A stretch of DNA of 64,000 nucleotides from Paraburkholderia sprentiae WSM5005 (GTDB lineage: Bacteria; Pseudomonadota; Gammaproteobacteria; Burkholderiales; Burkholderiaceae): positions 2,728,001 through 2,792,000 of the forward strand of contig NZ_CP017561.2 in assembly GCF_001865575.2 (NCBI RefSeq), given 5' to 3'. Position 1 is the stretch's first letter. Every line of letters begins with the position of its first letter. Shown here piece after piece: positions 1 to 8,537 of the stretch. A program made the position numbers and the translations under genes. The notes below the pieces were generated by a model that made no database searches, was not told where the DNA came from, and saw nothing but the letters and a program-made list of their open reading frames with translations.

Positions 1-252
1 CTGATGCGCTTCGTCCGACGCGAACTCTTCGAGCGGACGCCACCACGCGCCGGCATCGAACGCGACGACCTTGAAGCCTTTCTCCGCGAGCCGGCACGCA
101 AGCGTGCCACCACCGGCGCCCGTACCGACGATCGCGAAATCGACCTCTTCGCTGTCGGCGTACGTGCGCATCGGCACCCAGCCGCCGCGCTGGAACACAT
201 CGGGTGCGCGGCCGTCCTTGCCGCGCGGCCGCTGTTGTGCGTCATCGGACAC
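1..252 (-). CDS. GMC-family FAD oxidoreductase, N-terminal part (cut by window edge)
   Basis: Only the first 84 codons are present; the rest lies left of the window. The N-terminus carries the dinucleotide-binding motif VGTGAGGG near residues 40-47, typical of GMC-type flavoproteins that oxidise sugars, sugar acids or alcohols. The start is taken as GTG at 252 because it has an AAGGAG ribosome site 7 bases upstream; the ATG at 245 is in another frame. It overlaps the upstream subunit-3-like gene by 11 bases, so the two are translated together. By analogy with gluconate 2-dehydrogenase this would be the catalytic flavoprotein and the upstream product its small partner. The exact substrate cannot be read from this fragment. 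Confidence 0.8.
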   Translation of the reverse strand, partial: MSDDAQQRPRGKDGRAPDVFQRGGWVPMRTYADSEEVDFAIVGTGAGGGTLACRLAEKGFKVVAFDAGAWWRPLEEFASDEAHQ

Positions 253-907
253 GGCGGTTCTCCTTCGCGGCGTGCTCATGGGTGTCGGACCTCGCTTCGA
301 CCGCCTCCCACGGATCGCGCCGGTTGAGGTACATGCGCACATAGCCGCGCGGGTTCGCCGGACCGCCGAAGCCGATCTCGCTCCACGCGTGCGGGTGCGA
401 GTAGTAGAGGCCGCAGATGTCGTGCAGCACGCGCTCGCTGAAGAACAGCTTCGACGGCATGCCGCGCCACGCGGGGTTCGTCAGTTCGCCGCGCTGCATC
501 TCGCCAAGCAGCGCGTTCTGCGTGTCTTGCGCGAGGCTCGCGAACGGCAGGCCGCCGCGCTCGCGGCACTCGGCGTCGAGCGCGGCGAGGCCGATGCGCC
601 AGGCGTCGCGCATCGGCGGCAAGCGGGCGTCGCGGTAGCCGTCGTTGCTGTGGCCGGCGAGGCGCGCGTCGAGCAGCGCGGCGAGCGGCACAACCGGTTG
701 CGCGTTCGCTTGCGGCACGACGCGGGCGCACAGCGACGTCACCGCGAGCCATTCGACCGCGTTGAAAAAGCGCGGCTCGAGCGGTGTCGCGAGGCGATCG
801 GCGATCACCGCGCGGGTATGCTCGTCCCACGACGGCGTCGTGCGTTTGTCGAGCACGTCATAGTCGGGATAGCGGGTGGCTCGGGTCGAGCGTGGTCCGT
901 TGGTCAT
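242..907 (-). CDS. gluconate 2-dehydrogenase subunit 3 family protein
   Basis: 221 residues. The sequence matches the small third subunit of membrane-bound gluconate/sorbitol-type dehydrogenases, with the conserved stretches around FFNAVEW (near 46-52) and the C-terminal GYVRMYLNRRDPWE region. In the characterised enzymes this subunit accompanies the GMC flavoprotein and helps its export. No clear signal peptide is visible here, unlike many homologues that carry a Tat signal, so the cellular location is uncertain. Its ATG overlaps the stop of the upstream membrane protein gene (ATGA) and its end overlaps the GMC gene, giving tight operon coupling. Confidence 0.8.
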   Translation of the reverse strand: MTNGPRSTRATRYPDYDVLDKRTTPSWDEHTRAVIADRLATPLEPRFFNAVEWLAVTSLCARVVPQANAQPVVPLAALLDARLAGHSNDGYRDARLPPMRDAWRIGLAALDAECRERGGLPFASLAQDTQNALLGEMQRGELTNPAWRGMPSKLFFSERVLHDICGLYYSHPHAWSEIGFGGPANPRGYVRMYLNRRDPWEAVEARSDTHEHAAKENRRVR

Positions 908-1941
908 TTTTCAGTCTCCCGTAGACGCAGCGCTGCGAGCCCGGCGAGCGCCAGCGCGGAAAAGCTCGGCGGCGCGGGCAGCGGCGGCCCGTCGAACAGA
1001 TTCTGGCTCCAGTTGCGCCAGCCGCCCTGGCGACGCGCGATCCCGCGCGCGTGAAACGCCGCGCCGATGAAGCCGAGCGCGGTCGTGATGCGCAACCACA
1101 GGCGCGTGTGCCAGCGCTCGCGCGGCGCGCTCATCGCGGCATGCGCGAGCAGCGCCGCGGTGACAGGCGGAATACTGACCGGCGCGTACATCGCGCGATG
1201 CTGGAATGCGCCCCGAAAATGCAGCAGCGCAGCCTCCCCCACCGTGCCGACGAGACCCGCGGCGACCAACAGGCCGAGCGCCTGGCCGGCCGGCATGCCG
1301 AGCAGTCGGGGATCGTCGGCGGGCTCGTCACGCAGCCGTTCGGCAATGGCGCCGAGCGCGCCCGACAGCAGCAGCGCGACCGGCGCGCCGACCGGCGCCG
1401 CGTGAAACAGGTTGTTCCAGCTCCAGCCGCCCGGCCGCTTCATCACGTTGTACAAATGGAAGCCCGTGCCGGCGATGCCCGTCGCCGCCGCGCTCAGATA
1501 GATCGCATGGCGAGCGCGATGCGTCTGGCCGCGGCGATCCGCGCCGCCATGCAGGCCCGCGGCGAGCGACAGACTCGCGCTGACGAGCGGCGCGAACATC
1601 GCGGGGTTGTCGAACGAGCCGCGGTAGTGCTCCATCGCGCTGTCGGTGAGCACCGAGAGCGCGAGCAGCGCGGAGCTGTGGTTGAAGGTGCGAGCCGCTT
1701 CGACGTGGGCCTCGACTTCGGTGCTGGGTTCGCTCGCCCGCAAGCGCGCCGGCGCACGCTGAAGGCTTCGGGCCGCGCGGGCCGGGGACGTCGCAGAGGC
1801 GCGAGGCAAGCGGCCGCGCGAGCCGGTCCCACGTGGTTCGCCACGCGACTCGGGCTGTCCCGCGCCACGCGCGGCCAATGCTGCCACGGCCGCCAGCGCT
1901 GCCGCCGTGTAAAACAATCCGGGTACGCGTGAAGAAGTCAT
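904..1941 (-). CDS. conserved membrane protein with internal duplication
   Basis: 345 residues, function unknown. An N-terminal hydrophobic stretch (about residues 8-24) is followed by a low-complexity Arg/Ala/Pro region and then several hydrophobic segments. Two halves repeat the same pattern: EHYRGSFDNPAMFAP matches LHFRGAFQHRAMYAP, and GGWSWNNLF matches GGWRNWSQNLF, each followed by a Pro-rich turn and another hydrophobic segment. This points to an ancient tandem duplication. Start chosen at ATG 1941, since the open frame further upstream runs inside the neighbouring enolase-family gene. It sits between that enzyme and the oxidoreductase subunits and stops within the start of the subunit-3 gene, so a membrane role in the same oxidation system is plausible but inferred. 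Confidence 0.65.
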   Translation of the reverse strand: MTSSRVPGLFYTAAALAAVAALAARGAGQPESRGEPRGTGSRGRLPRASATSPARAARSLQRAPARLRASEPSTEVEAHVEAARTFNHSSALLALSVLTDSAMEHYRGSFDNPAMFAPLVSASLSLAAGLHGGADRRGQTHRARHAIYLSAAATGIAGTGFHLYNVMKRPGGWSWNNLFHAAPVGAPVALLLSGALGAIAERLRDEPADDPRLLGMPAGQALGLLVAAGLVGTVGEAALLHFRGAFQHRAMYAPVSIPPVTAALLAHAAMSAPRERWHTRLWLRITTALGFIGAAFHARGIARRQGGWRNWSQNLFDGPPLPAPPSFSALALAGLAALRLRETEK

Positions 1942-1969
1942 CGATGTCGATTCCTCGTGGGGAGCTGCT

Positions 1970-3091
1970 CTATTTGATGAGGTAGCGAGCGGCGTCGCTG
2001 TGCCTGAATTCGAGCCCGCAGCCGGGCCGCGACAGGTCCGGCTCCATCTCGCCATTGCGCAAACGGGGCGCGCCGTCGAACAGCATGGCCTCGATCCGCG
2101 CGTGGTCGTGGAACCATTCCTGGTGGCGCAAGCGCGGCGCCGCGCACGCGACGTGCAGATGCAGCGCCGGCGCGCAGTGCGCAGACAGCGGCACGTGGTA
2201 CGCGTCGCACAGCGCGGCGGCCTGCAGAAAGCCGGTGATGCCGCCGCAGCGGCTCGCGTCGGCCTGCAGCACGTCGACACAGGCCCCCGCGAGCAGGTGC
2301 CGGAAGTTATCGAGCGTGTAGCCGTATTCGCCGGCGGCGATCTCCATGCCGGGGGGCGCGTGCTCGCGCACGTCGCGCAGGCCCGCTTCGTCGTCCGAAG
2401 AGACGGGCTCCTCGAACCAGCTCACATGGTGCTCCGCGAAGCGTTGCGCGTAATACAGCGCCTGCTTCGCCGTGAAGGCGCCGTTCGCGTCGACGAACAG
2501 GCCGGCGTCGCCGATCGCCGAGTGCGCCGCGGCGACGCGCGCCGGGTCCTTGTCCGGCTCGCTGCCGATTTTCATCTTCACCCACCGGCAGCCGTCCTGC
2601 GCGACCCAGCCCGTGAACTGCTCCTGCAAGCGCTGGTTCGTGTACGTGGTGAAACCGCCGCTTCCGTAGACCGGCACGGCCGAACGCAGCGCACCGAGCA
2701 GCCCGACGAGCGGCACGCCGAGCAGCTTCGCCTTCAGGTCCCATAGCGCGCAGTCGATTGCCGAAATGGCCGTGGCGGCCAGTCCCGCGCGGCCGAGATT
2801 GCGCACCTGGCGTTGCAATCGTTGCCAATGCGCGCCGACGTCCAATACGTCGTGATTCAGCACGCAGGCGGCGAGCGCTCCCTGAATCAGCGCGACGATG
2901 CAGGCGTCGCTATACGTGTAGCCGACGCCGGTCGCGCCGCCCGCATCTGCCTCGACGACGATCAGCGTGGTCGCGTCCCACGCGAACGTGCCGTCGGCCT
3001 CGGGCGCGTCGGTCGGAATGCGGTACGCGCTCGCGCGCAGTGCGGTCACAGGCGCTTGCGACGAGCCCCCGCTCGTGGCGCCGCGCTTCAT
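1970..3091 (-). CDS. mandelate racemase/muconate lactonizing enzyme family protein (enolase superfamily)
   Basis: 373 residues, normal length for the family. The barrel carries the expected motifs in order: the KMK lysine pair (WVKMKIG), the metal ligands in DANGAF, WFEEP and AAGEYG, and the Asp/His side of the site in LQADASRCGG and SAHCAP. Members abstract a proton alpha to a carboxylate, commonly as sugar-acid dehydratases or racemases; the substrate cannot be fixed from motifs. It is the first gene of a minus-strand operon with a membrane protein, a gluconate-dehydrogenase subunit-like protein and a GMC oxidoreductase, which favours a sugar-acid substrate (inference). Confidence 0.85.
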   Translation of the reverse strand: MKRGATSGGSSQAPVTALRASAYRIPTDAPEADGTFAWDATTLIVVEADAGGATGVGYTYSDACIVALIQGALAACVLNHDVLDVGAHWQRLQRQVRNLGRAGLAATAISAIDCALWDLKAKLLGVPLVGLLGALRSAVPVYGSGGFTTYTNQRLQEQFTGWVAQDGCRWVKMKIGSEPDKDPARVAAAHSAIGDAGLFVDANGAFTAKQALYYAQRFAEHHVSWFEEPVSSDDEAGLRDVREHAPPGMEIAAGEYGYTLDNFRHLLAGACVDVLQADASRCGGITGFLQAAALCDAYHVPLSAHCAPALHLHVACAAPRLRHQEWFHDHARIEAMLFDGAPRLRNGEMEPDLSRPGCGLEFRHSDAARYLIK

Positions 3092-3419
3092 GGCCGCAAC
3101 CCTAAATCGCGAGAATGATGCGTATCAGTGATGCAACAGCCGACGGTCCCCGACATTGCGCTCTCCGGTGGAAGTGAGACGAGACCGCCTGCTTCGTCGC
3201 AAGTACCGTTCCGCACTATTGCAATCCGTAAAGCAGGCCGCGCTGGAGCACAGCCCGCGTTGTCGCCAGCGCCAGCGGCCCCCTCGCGCACCGTTCCAAC
3301 GAGCATATCAAGCACGCCAGGCTCGTCACCAGTCGGCCAAACGGCCGATGTCGTTTGGCGGAGGCGACTTGGACCCGCACGTGGCGTAAAATACGCGCTT
3401 TCCCGAAAAACTCGCCAAC
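3092..3419. other. intergenic region between divergent operons
   Basis: 328 bases separating the leftward enolase-family operon from ribBX. It must hold both promoters. A possible -10 hexamer TAAAAT (3387-3392) lies 28 bases ahead of the ribBX ATG, but I see no well-spaced -35. I looked for the conserved elements of an FMN riboswitch and did not find them. No supported gene. Confidence 0.5.
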
Positions 3420-4553
3420 ATGATGCTCGCCTCCACCCAAGAGATCATCGCCGAACTGAAGGCCGGCCGGATGGTGATCCTCGTCGACGAAGAAGACCGC
3501 GAAAACGAGGGCGACCTCGTCATCGCCGCCGAGTTCGTCACGCCGGAAGCGATCAATTTCATGGCTCGCTACGGCCGCGGCCTGATCTGCCTGACGCTGA
3601 CCCAGGAGCGCTGCAAGCAGCTGAACCTGCCGCTGATGACGTACCGCAACGGCACCCAGTACGGCACCGCGTTCACGGTCAGCATCGAAGCGGCCGAAGG
3701 CGTGACGACCGGCATCTCGGCAGCCGACCGTGCCCGCACCATCGCCGCCGCGGTCGCGCCGGACGCCAAGGCCGAGCACATCGTGCAACCGGGCCACATT
3801 TTCCCGATCATGGCCCAGCCGGGCGGCGTGCTGGTGCGCGCCGGCCATACCGAGGCGGGCTGCGACTTCACGAGGCTCGCGGGCCTCACGCCGGCCGCGG
3901 TGATCTGCGAAGTCATCAAGGACGACGGCACGATGGCGCGTCTGCCGGACCTGATCGAGTTCGGCAACGAGCACGGTCTGAAGATCGGCACGATCGCCGA
4001 CCTGATTCACTATCGCAGCCGCACCGAATCGATCGTCGAGCGTATCTGCGAACGGACGATGCAAACCGCGCACGGCGCGTTTCGCGCGGTCATGTATCTC
4101 GACCAGCCGAGCGGCCAACCGCACATCGCGCTGGTGCGCGGCACGCCGGCGCCCGATCGCGACACGCCGGTGCGCGTGCACGAGCCGCTGTCGGTGCTCG
4201 ACCTGCTCGAAGTCGGCGAGTCGACCCATTCGTGGACGCTGGATGCGGCCATGAAAGAGATCGCCGAACGCGATCTCGGCGTGGTCGTGTTGCTCAACTG
4301 CGGCGACTCGAAAGACCATCTGGTCGACGTCTTCAAGGCGTTCGACTCAACGGAAAAAGCCAACGCGCTGAAGCGCCGGCCGGTCGACTTCAAAACCTAC
4401 GGCATCGGCGCGCAGATTCTGCGCGAACTCGGCGTCGGCAGGATGCAAGTGCTGTCGAACCCACGCAAGCTCGGCAGCATGTCGGGTTATGGTCTGGAAG
4501 TCACGGGCTTCATTCCGATGCCCGGCAGCAAAACGCAAGCCCCGCAATTCTGA
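3420..4553 (+). CDS. ribBX: 3,4-dihydroxy-2-butanone-4-phosphate synthase fused to a degenerate GTP cyclohydrolase II domain
   Basis: 377 residues. Residues 1 to about 205 form a complete DHBP synthase, with the acidic metal-binding stretch [10 protein letters not shown] near 24-33, the RYGRGLI loop and GHTEAGCD near 142. This domain turns ribulose 5-phosphate into the four-carbon riboflavin precursor. The rest aligns with GTP cyclohydrolase II but lacks its zinc-binding cysteines: where active enzymes have SECLTGD and RCDCG this protein reads HEPLSVLD and [10 protein letters not shown]. That matches the proteobacterial variant described as RibBX, in which the C-terminal domain is not a cyclohydrolase. 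A separate ribA is therefore expected elsewhere. ATG at 3423 is an alternative start. ribH follows after 49 bases. Confidence 0.9.
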   Translation: MMLASTQEIIAELKAGRMVILVDEEDRENEGDLVIAAEFVTPEAINFMARYGRGLICLTLTQERCKQLNLPLMTYRNGTQYGTAFTVSIEAAEGVTTGISAADRARTIAAAVAPDAKAEHIVQPGHIFPIMAQPGGVLVRAGHTEAGCDFTRLAGLTPAAVICEVIKDDGTMARLPDLIEFGNEHGLKIGTIADLIHYRSRTESIVERICERTMQTAHGAFRAVMYLDQPSGQPHIALVRGTPAPDRDTPVRVHEPLSVLDLLEVGESTHSWTLDAAMKEIAERDLGVVVLLNCGDSKDHLVDVFKAFDSTEKANALKRRPVDFKTYGIGAQILRELGVGRMQVLSNPRKLGSMSGYGLEVTGFIPMPGSKTQAPQF

Positions 4554-4602
4554 TCCGGTCACTCACGCGCCTCGCGCCCACTCAAAACACTACGGAATTC
4601 AC

Positions 4603-5115
4603 ATGGAAATCGGACAATACCAACCGAATCTCGACGGCGACGGACTGCGCATCGGCATCGTCCAGGCGCGCTTTAACGAACCCGTCTGCAACGGGCTCGC
4701 CGACTCCTGCATCGAAGAACTCGAACGCCTCGGCGTAACCGGCCAGGACGTGCTGCTCGTCACCGTGCCGGGCGCGCTGGAAATCCCCCTCGCGCTGCAA
4801 AAGCTCGCGGAAAGCGCGCAATTCGACGCGCTGATCGCGCTCGGCGCGGTGATCCGCGGCGAGACCTACCATTTCGAACTGGTGTCGAACGAAAGTGGCG
4901 CCGGCATCACGCGCATCGGGCTCGACTTCGGTATTCCAGTCGCGAATGCCGTGCTGACCACCGAGAACGACGAGCAGGCCGTCGCGCGCATGACCGAGAA
5001 GGGTCGCGACGCCGCACGCGTGGCTGTCGAAATGGCGAACCTCGCGGTCGCGCTCGAACAGCTCGGCGGCGATGACGACGATGAACAGGACGAAGACGAC
5101 GAGGAAGAGGCATGA
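4603..5115 (+). CDS. ribH: 6,7-dimethyl-8-ribityllumazine synthase
   Basis: 170 residues. It condenses the DHBP product of the upstream gene with the pyrimidine intermediate to give lumazine, the penultimate riboflavin step. Family motifs are clear: ARFN near 22-25, VPGALEIP near 60-67, [12 protein letters not shown] near 84-95 and [10 protein letters not shown]. The start is the ATG at 4603; the open frame upstream of it overlaps ribBX. An unusual feature is the C-terminal tail of about 16 residues made almost only of Asp and Glu. The last codon overlaps the nusB start (ATGA), so ribH and nusB are co-translated. Confidence 0.95.
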   Translation: MEIGQYQPNLDGDGLRIGIVQARFNEPVCNGLADSCIEELERLGVTGQDVLLVTVPGALEIPLALQKLAESAQFDALIALGAVIRGETYHFELVSNESGAGITRIGLDFGIPVANAVLTTENDEQAVARMTEKGRDAARVAVEMANLAVALEQLGGDDDDEQDEDDEEEA

Positions 5116-5546
5116 AGAGCGCACGCCGACGCTCCCGCGAACTGGCCACGCAGGGGCTTTACCAGTGGCTGCTGTCGGGCTCGCCCGGCGGTGAGATCGA
5201 CGCGCAACTGCGCGGCGCGCAAGGTTACGACAAGGCTGACCACGAGCATCTGGAAGCGATCCTGCAAGGCGTGATGCGCGATTCCGAAGCGCTGTCCGCC
5301 GTCATCGGCCCGTGCCTCGACCGTCCGATCGATCAGCTCTCGCCGGTTGAACGCGCAGTGCTGCTGGTCGCCGCGTACGAGCTGAAGAATCACGTCGATA
5401 TTCCGTATCGGGTGGTCATCAACGAGGCGGTCGAACTGACCAAGACGTTCGGCGGCTCGGACGGCTACAAGTACGTGAACGGCGTGCTCGACAAGCTGTC
5501 GGCGCAACTGCGCGCCACCGAAACGCAGGCGGCTCGCAAGAGCTGA
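5112..5546 (+). CDS. nusB: transcription antitermination factor NusB
   Basis: 144 residues, all-helical small RNA-binding protein that joins NusE (S10) on boxA RNA and supports rRNA antitermination. Seen here: the N-terminal [15 protein letters not shown] helix, the central [15 protein letters not shown] segment and C-terminal [17 protein letters not shown], all diagnostic. It overlaps ribH by four bases (ATGA). The ribH-nusB pairing is common in proteobacteria. Confidence 0.95.
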   Translation: MKSARRRSRELATQGLYQWLLSGSPGGEIDAQLRGAQGYDKADHEHLEAILQGVMRDSEALSAVIGPCLDRPIDQLSPVERAVLLVAAYELKNHVDIPYRVVINEAVELTKTFGGSDGYKYVNGVLDKLSAQLRATETQAARKS

Positions 5547-5696
5547 GCGCGGTGTGCGGGGTATCCGATCCGCCTCTCGTGCACCGCGCTGCACGGGGCG
5601 AAGAACCGAATCGCCCGCAAGGACGCGCTGCGCACATCGATGAGCGCATCATTCGATGGATGGGCGCCGTCCTGTTTCTGAACTGGATCTGACCGT

Positions 5697-6893
5697 ATGA
5701 ACTCCGCGACCGAACCTCTCGTGCGGCTTGCCGCGCGCGTCGATGCCATCCAGCCTTTCTACGTGATGGAACTGGCCAAGGAGGCCGCGCTACTCGAACG
5801 CGCGGGGCGCGACATCATTCACATGGGTATCGGCGAGCCGGATTTCACTGCGCCCGAGCCGGTCATCGAGGCGGCCGCCAGCGCGCTGCGCCGCGGCGTC
5901 ACGCAATACACGAGCGCGCTCGGCGTGCATGCGCTGCGCGACGCGATTTCCGCGCACTACGCCGAGTTCTACGGTATCGACGTCGATCCGGCGCGCATCG
6001 TGGTCACGGCGGGCGCGTCGGCCGCGCTGCTGCTCGCGTGCGCGGCGCTCGTCGATCGCGACGACGAAGTGCTGATGCCCGACCCCTGCTATCCGTGCAA
6101 CCGCCATTTCGTGATCGCCGCCGAAGGCAAACCGGTGATGGTGCCGAGCGGCCCGGCCGAGCGCTTCCAGCTGACCGCCGTCGATGTCGAACGCCTGTGG
6201 GGCGAGCGCACCCGCGGCGTGCTGCTCGCGTCGCCGTCGAATCCGACCGGCACGTCGATCGAGCCGGCCGAGCTCGAGCGCATCGTCAAGGCCGTACGCG
6301 CGCGCGGCGGCTTTACGATCGTCGACGAAATCTACCAGGGGCTGAGCTACGACACGAAGCCGGTGTCGGCGCTGTCGTTCGGCGACGATGTGGTCACCGT
6401 CAACAGCTTCTCGAAATACTTCAACATGACCGGCTGGCGCCTCGGCTGGCTTGTCGTGCCGCCCGCGATGGTCGGCGCGTTCGAAAAGCTCGCGCAGAAC
6501 CTGTTCATCTGCGCGTCGGCGCTCGCGCAGCATGCGGCGCTCGCCTGCTTCGAGCCGGAGACGATCGCGATCTACGAAGCGCGACGCCTCGAATTCAAGC
6601 GCCGCCGCGACTTCATCGCGCCGGCGCTCGAATCGCTCGGCTTTGCGGTGCCGGTGATGCCCGACGGCGCGTTCTACGTCTATGCGGATTGCGGCGGCGT
6701 CGCGCATCCGGCGGCCGGCGACAGCGCCGCGCTCACGAAGGCGATGCTGCACGATGCCGGCGTGGTGCTGGTGCCGGGCATGGACTTCGGCACGCACGCG
6801 CCGAAGCAGTACATCCGGCTGTCGTATGCGACCGCGTATCCGAAGCTCGAAGAAGCTGTCGAGCGACTGGCGAAGCTGTTCGGCCGGCATTGA
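5697..6893 (+). CDS. pyridoxal-phosphate-dependent aminotransferase (class I/II)
   Basis: 398 residues, fold type I aminotransferase of the aspartate/alanine/aromatic group. The PLP lysine is K240 in NSFSKYFNMTGWR; SPSNPTGT (180-186) and VDEIYQGLSY supply cofactor contacts, and a late arginine in YIRLSYA binds the substrate carboxylate. The specific amino acid is not evident from sequence. It lies 150 bases after nusB in the same direction and ends just before a bidirectional terminator, so it may be the last gene of the rib-nusB unit or have its own promoter. Confidence 0.85.
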   Translation: MNSATEPLVRLAARVDAIQPFYVMELAKEAALLERAGRDIIHMGIGEPDFTAPEPVIEAAASALRRGVTQYTSALGVHALRDAISAHYAEFYGIDVDPARIVVTAGASAALLLACAALVDRDDEVLMPDPCYPCNRHFVIAAEGKPVMVPSGPAERFQLTAVDVERLWGERTRGVLLASPSNPTGTSIEPAELERIVKAVRARGGFTIVDEIYQGLSYDTKPVSALSFGDDVVTVNSFSKYFNMTGWRLGWLVVPPAMVGAFEKLAQNLFICASALAQHAALACFEPETIAIYEARRLEFKRRRDFIAPALESLGFAVPVMPDGAFYVYADCGGVAHPAAGDSAALTKAMLHDAGVVLVPGMDFGTHAPKQYIRLSYATAYPKLEEAVERLAKLFGRH

Positions 6894-6932
6894 CGCACTG
6901 AGTCGGCAGTAGTCGACCTGCCAGACGCAAAA

Positions 6933-6960
6933 AAGGACACCCTCGGGTGTCCTTCTTTTT
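6933..6960. terminator. bidirectional Rho-independent terminator
   Basis: Stem AAGGACACC/GGTGTCCTT with a very short loop, T-rich on the plus side (CTTTTTTT) and preceded by an A-run that gives a T-tail on the minus side. It separates the convergent aminotransferase and lytic transglycosylase genes. Confidence 0.85.
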
Positions 6961-6984
6961 TCACGCGGCCCGCAAGCGCCTGAC

Positions 6985-8199
6985 CTAAGCCCCCAGCTCC
7001 GACGCCGATGCCACATGGCGCGTCGTCGAATTGGCGCTCGCATCGTCCTGATCGGTCGGCTGCGTGTGCGCCGCCGACGTCGCCGAGCTCAACGCGTGAC
7101 CGCCCTGCAGTGTCACCTGCACGCGCTTGCCGTTTCCGCCGCTCGTCGCGGCAGCCGGCGCCGGCGTAGCCGACGCGGTCAGCACCGGAGCCTGCGGCGC
7201 ATTGATCGGCACCTTTCGGCCATGCGCGACGTCGCGCAGACGACCGCGCTCGGCCATCACCTTCGCGCCATAGCCACCGTCGTCCTGTGTACTGGAGCCG
7301 ACGTAAAGGCGCAGGCCGCCCGGCAGGGAACCGCCGCGCGCGATGCAATCCTTGAGCACGAGCGCGCCGACCTTGATGTTCGCGAGCGGTTCGAGCGCCG
7401 CGCTCTGGCCGCCGAAATACTGGAACTTGTCCGAATGCACCTTCGACATCACCTGCATCAGGCCCTGCGCGCCGACGCCGCTCTCGGCGTACGGATTGAA
7501 GCCCGATTCGATCGCCATCACGGACAGCAGCAGCAGCGGATCGAGACCCACTTCGCGGCCGGTGTCGAACGCAGCCTTCACGAGTTCGCCGACGGGCTCC
7601 TGCGCGACGCGATAACGCCGCGCGAGGTACGACGCTACCAGGGCCTGCTCGCGGCTCGATACGAGCACGCGGTCATCGCGCGCATCGGCGGACACGCGCT
7701 GCTGCGGAATCAGACGCGCGAGCGCGCTGACGCCCTGCATCGTGCGCGGGTCGAGGCCGTTGAGCGCCGCGGCGCTCGCGCTCGACGAACTGTAGCCCTC
7801 GAACGCGCCGTCGAAGCTGGTAGTGGCCGCGGTGAGGGTCATGCCGCCGTCGTTCGCGCCATCGATGGCGCTCGGCGCGTTCGGCGTGGTGGGCGAATTG
7901 GCCGACAGGGATTCGTCGGAGGACGTGCCGGCGTTTCGGGCCGGTCCGATGGCCGGCAGCGGATTGCCTTGCAGCAGGCGGGCGGGACCCGCCTGCACGG
8001 CGGCCGAAATGACCGGCATCAGACGCGCGGCGAGCGCGCCGCGCCAGGTCGGCATCAGCCACAGTGCGAGAGCCAGCACCACGGCGATACCGCCGACAAT
8101 GCTGAACAGGTGATGACTCAGTCGCGTCCCGCGGCGCAACGCACCGCGCACGACCTGCGCAATACGCTCATCGGGACGCCACGATAACCAGGCGTTCAT
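6985..8199 (-). CDS. lytic transglycosylase with SLT domain, membrane-anchored
   Basis: 404 residues. One hydrophobic segment (about 32-49) follows a short basic N-terminus, so the protein is probably anchored in the inner membrane with its bulk in the periplasm. A low-complexity Ser/Thr/Ala linker (90-145) leads to the SLT catalytic domain at about 205-325, with the catalytic glutamate E231 in MAIESGFNP and the GLMQV motif at 246-250. Such enzymes cut the MurNAc-GlcNAc bond of peptidoglycan to 1,6-anhydro ends. The C-terminal 80 residues are Ala/Thr/Ser-rich and not recognised. Upstream is a long leader with strong predicted stem-loops. Confidence 0.85.
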   Translation of the reverse strand: MNAWLSWRPDERIAQVVRGALRRGTRLSHHLFSIVGGIAVVLALALWLMPTWRGALAARLMPVISAAVQAGPARLLQGNPLPAIGPARNAGTSSDESLSANSPTTPNAPSAIDGANDGGMTLTAATTSFDGAFEGYSSSSASAAALNGLDPRTMQGVSALARLIPQQRVSADARDDRVLVSSREQALVASYLARRYRVAQEPVGELVKAAFDTGREVGLDPLLLLSVMAIESGFNPYAESGVGAQGLMQVMSKVHSDKFQYFGGQSAALEPLANIKVGALVLKDCIARGGSLPGGLRLYVGSSTQDDGGYGAKVMAERGRLRDVAHGRKVPINAPQAPVLTASATPAPAAATSGGNGKRVQVTLQGGHALSSATSAAHTQPTDQDDASANSTTRHVASASELGA

Positions 8200-8531
8200 T
8201 CAGATCTCCCATCTTGCATGATCCGCGAACTCCGCCGGACAAGTCAGGCGGTACAGCGCGCTCGCAGAGTCAAGACATCGCACGCCCTCTGGTTGGGCAG
8301 CAGCGACGTCGGGAAAACGGCAACAAATACCGTTTGGGGAGCCATCTCAAAAACAGCCCTTACATACTCGATGTATGCCGGGCTCGGCTCCCACGCGAAA
8401 AACCAGCGTTGGTGGACGCTGGTGAGGGACTTCAATCGTGCCGTTCTACTCTGCAGGGGAGTGAAACGGTGACGCGTTGCGTCTAAGGACCGGGGGCGAC
8501 GGTAAAAAGGTTAACGCCCTGCAACCAATGT
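8200..8531 (-). ncRNA. candidate structured 5' leader or small RNA upstream of the lytic transglycosylase
   Basis: No convincing gene here. Read on the minus strand, four stem-loops follow each other: CCGTT/AACGG plus ACTC/GAGT (8441-8469); CCAGCGT/ACGCTGG (8403-8422), followed by TTTTT like an intrinsic terminator; a nested hairpin with three helices GGGAGCC/GGCTCCC, AGCCC/GGGCT and TACAT/ATGTA (8337-8392); and AAACGG/CCGTTT (8315-8335). A good promoter sits just upstream of them. Either the transglycosylase mRNA has a leader of about 330 nt, or a small RNA of roughly 130 nt ends near 8398. I do not recognise a known riboswitch class. The structures were found by eye only. Confidence 0.35.
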
Positions 8532-8537
8532 GGACGG

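Noticed and set aside
3092..3419. FMN riboswitch upstream of ribBX
   Set aside because: I looked for the conserved RFN segments on both strands and found none in the right order; the region seems to be an ordinary promoter region.
8214..8486. Short overlapping ORFs on both strands between the lytic transglycosylase and ubiD
   Set aside because: No ribosome sites, codon use unlike neighbours (no GC preference at position three) and overlap with strong RNA stem-loops; more likely by-products of a structured RNA.
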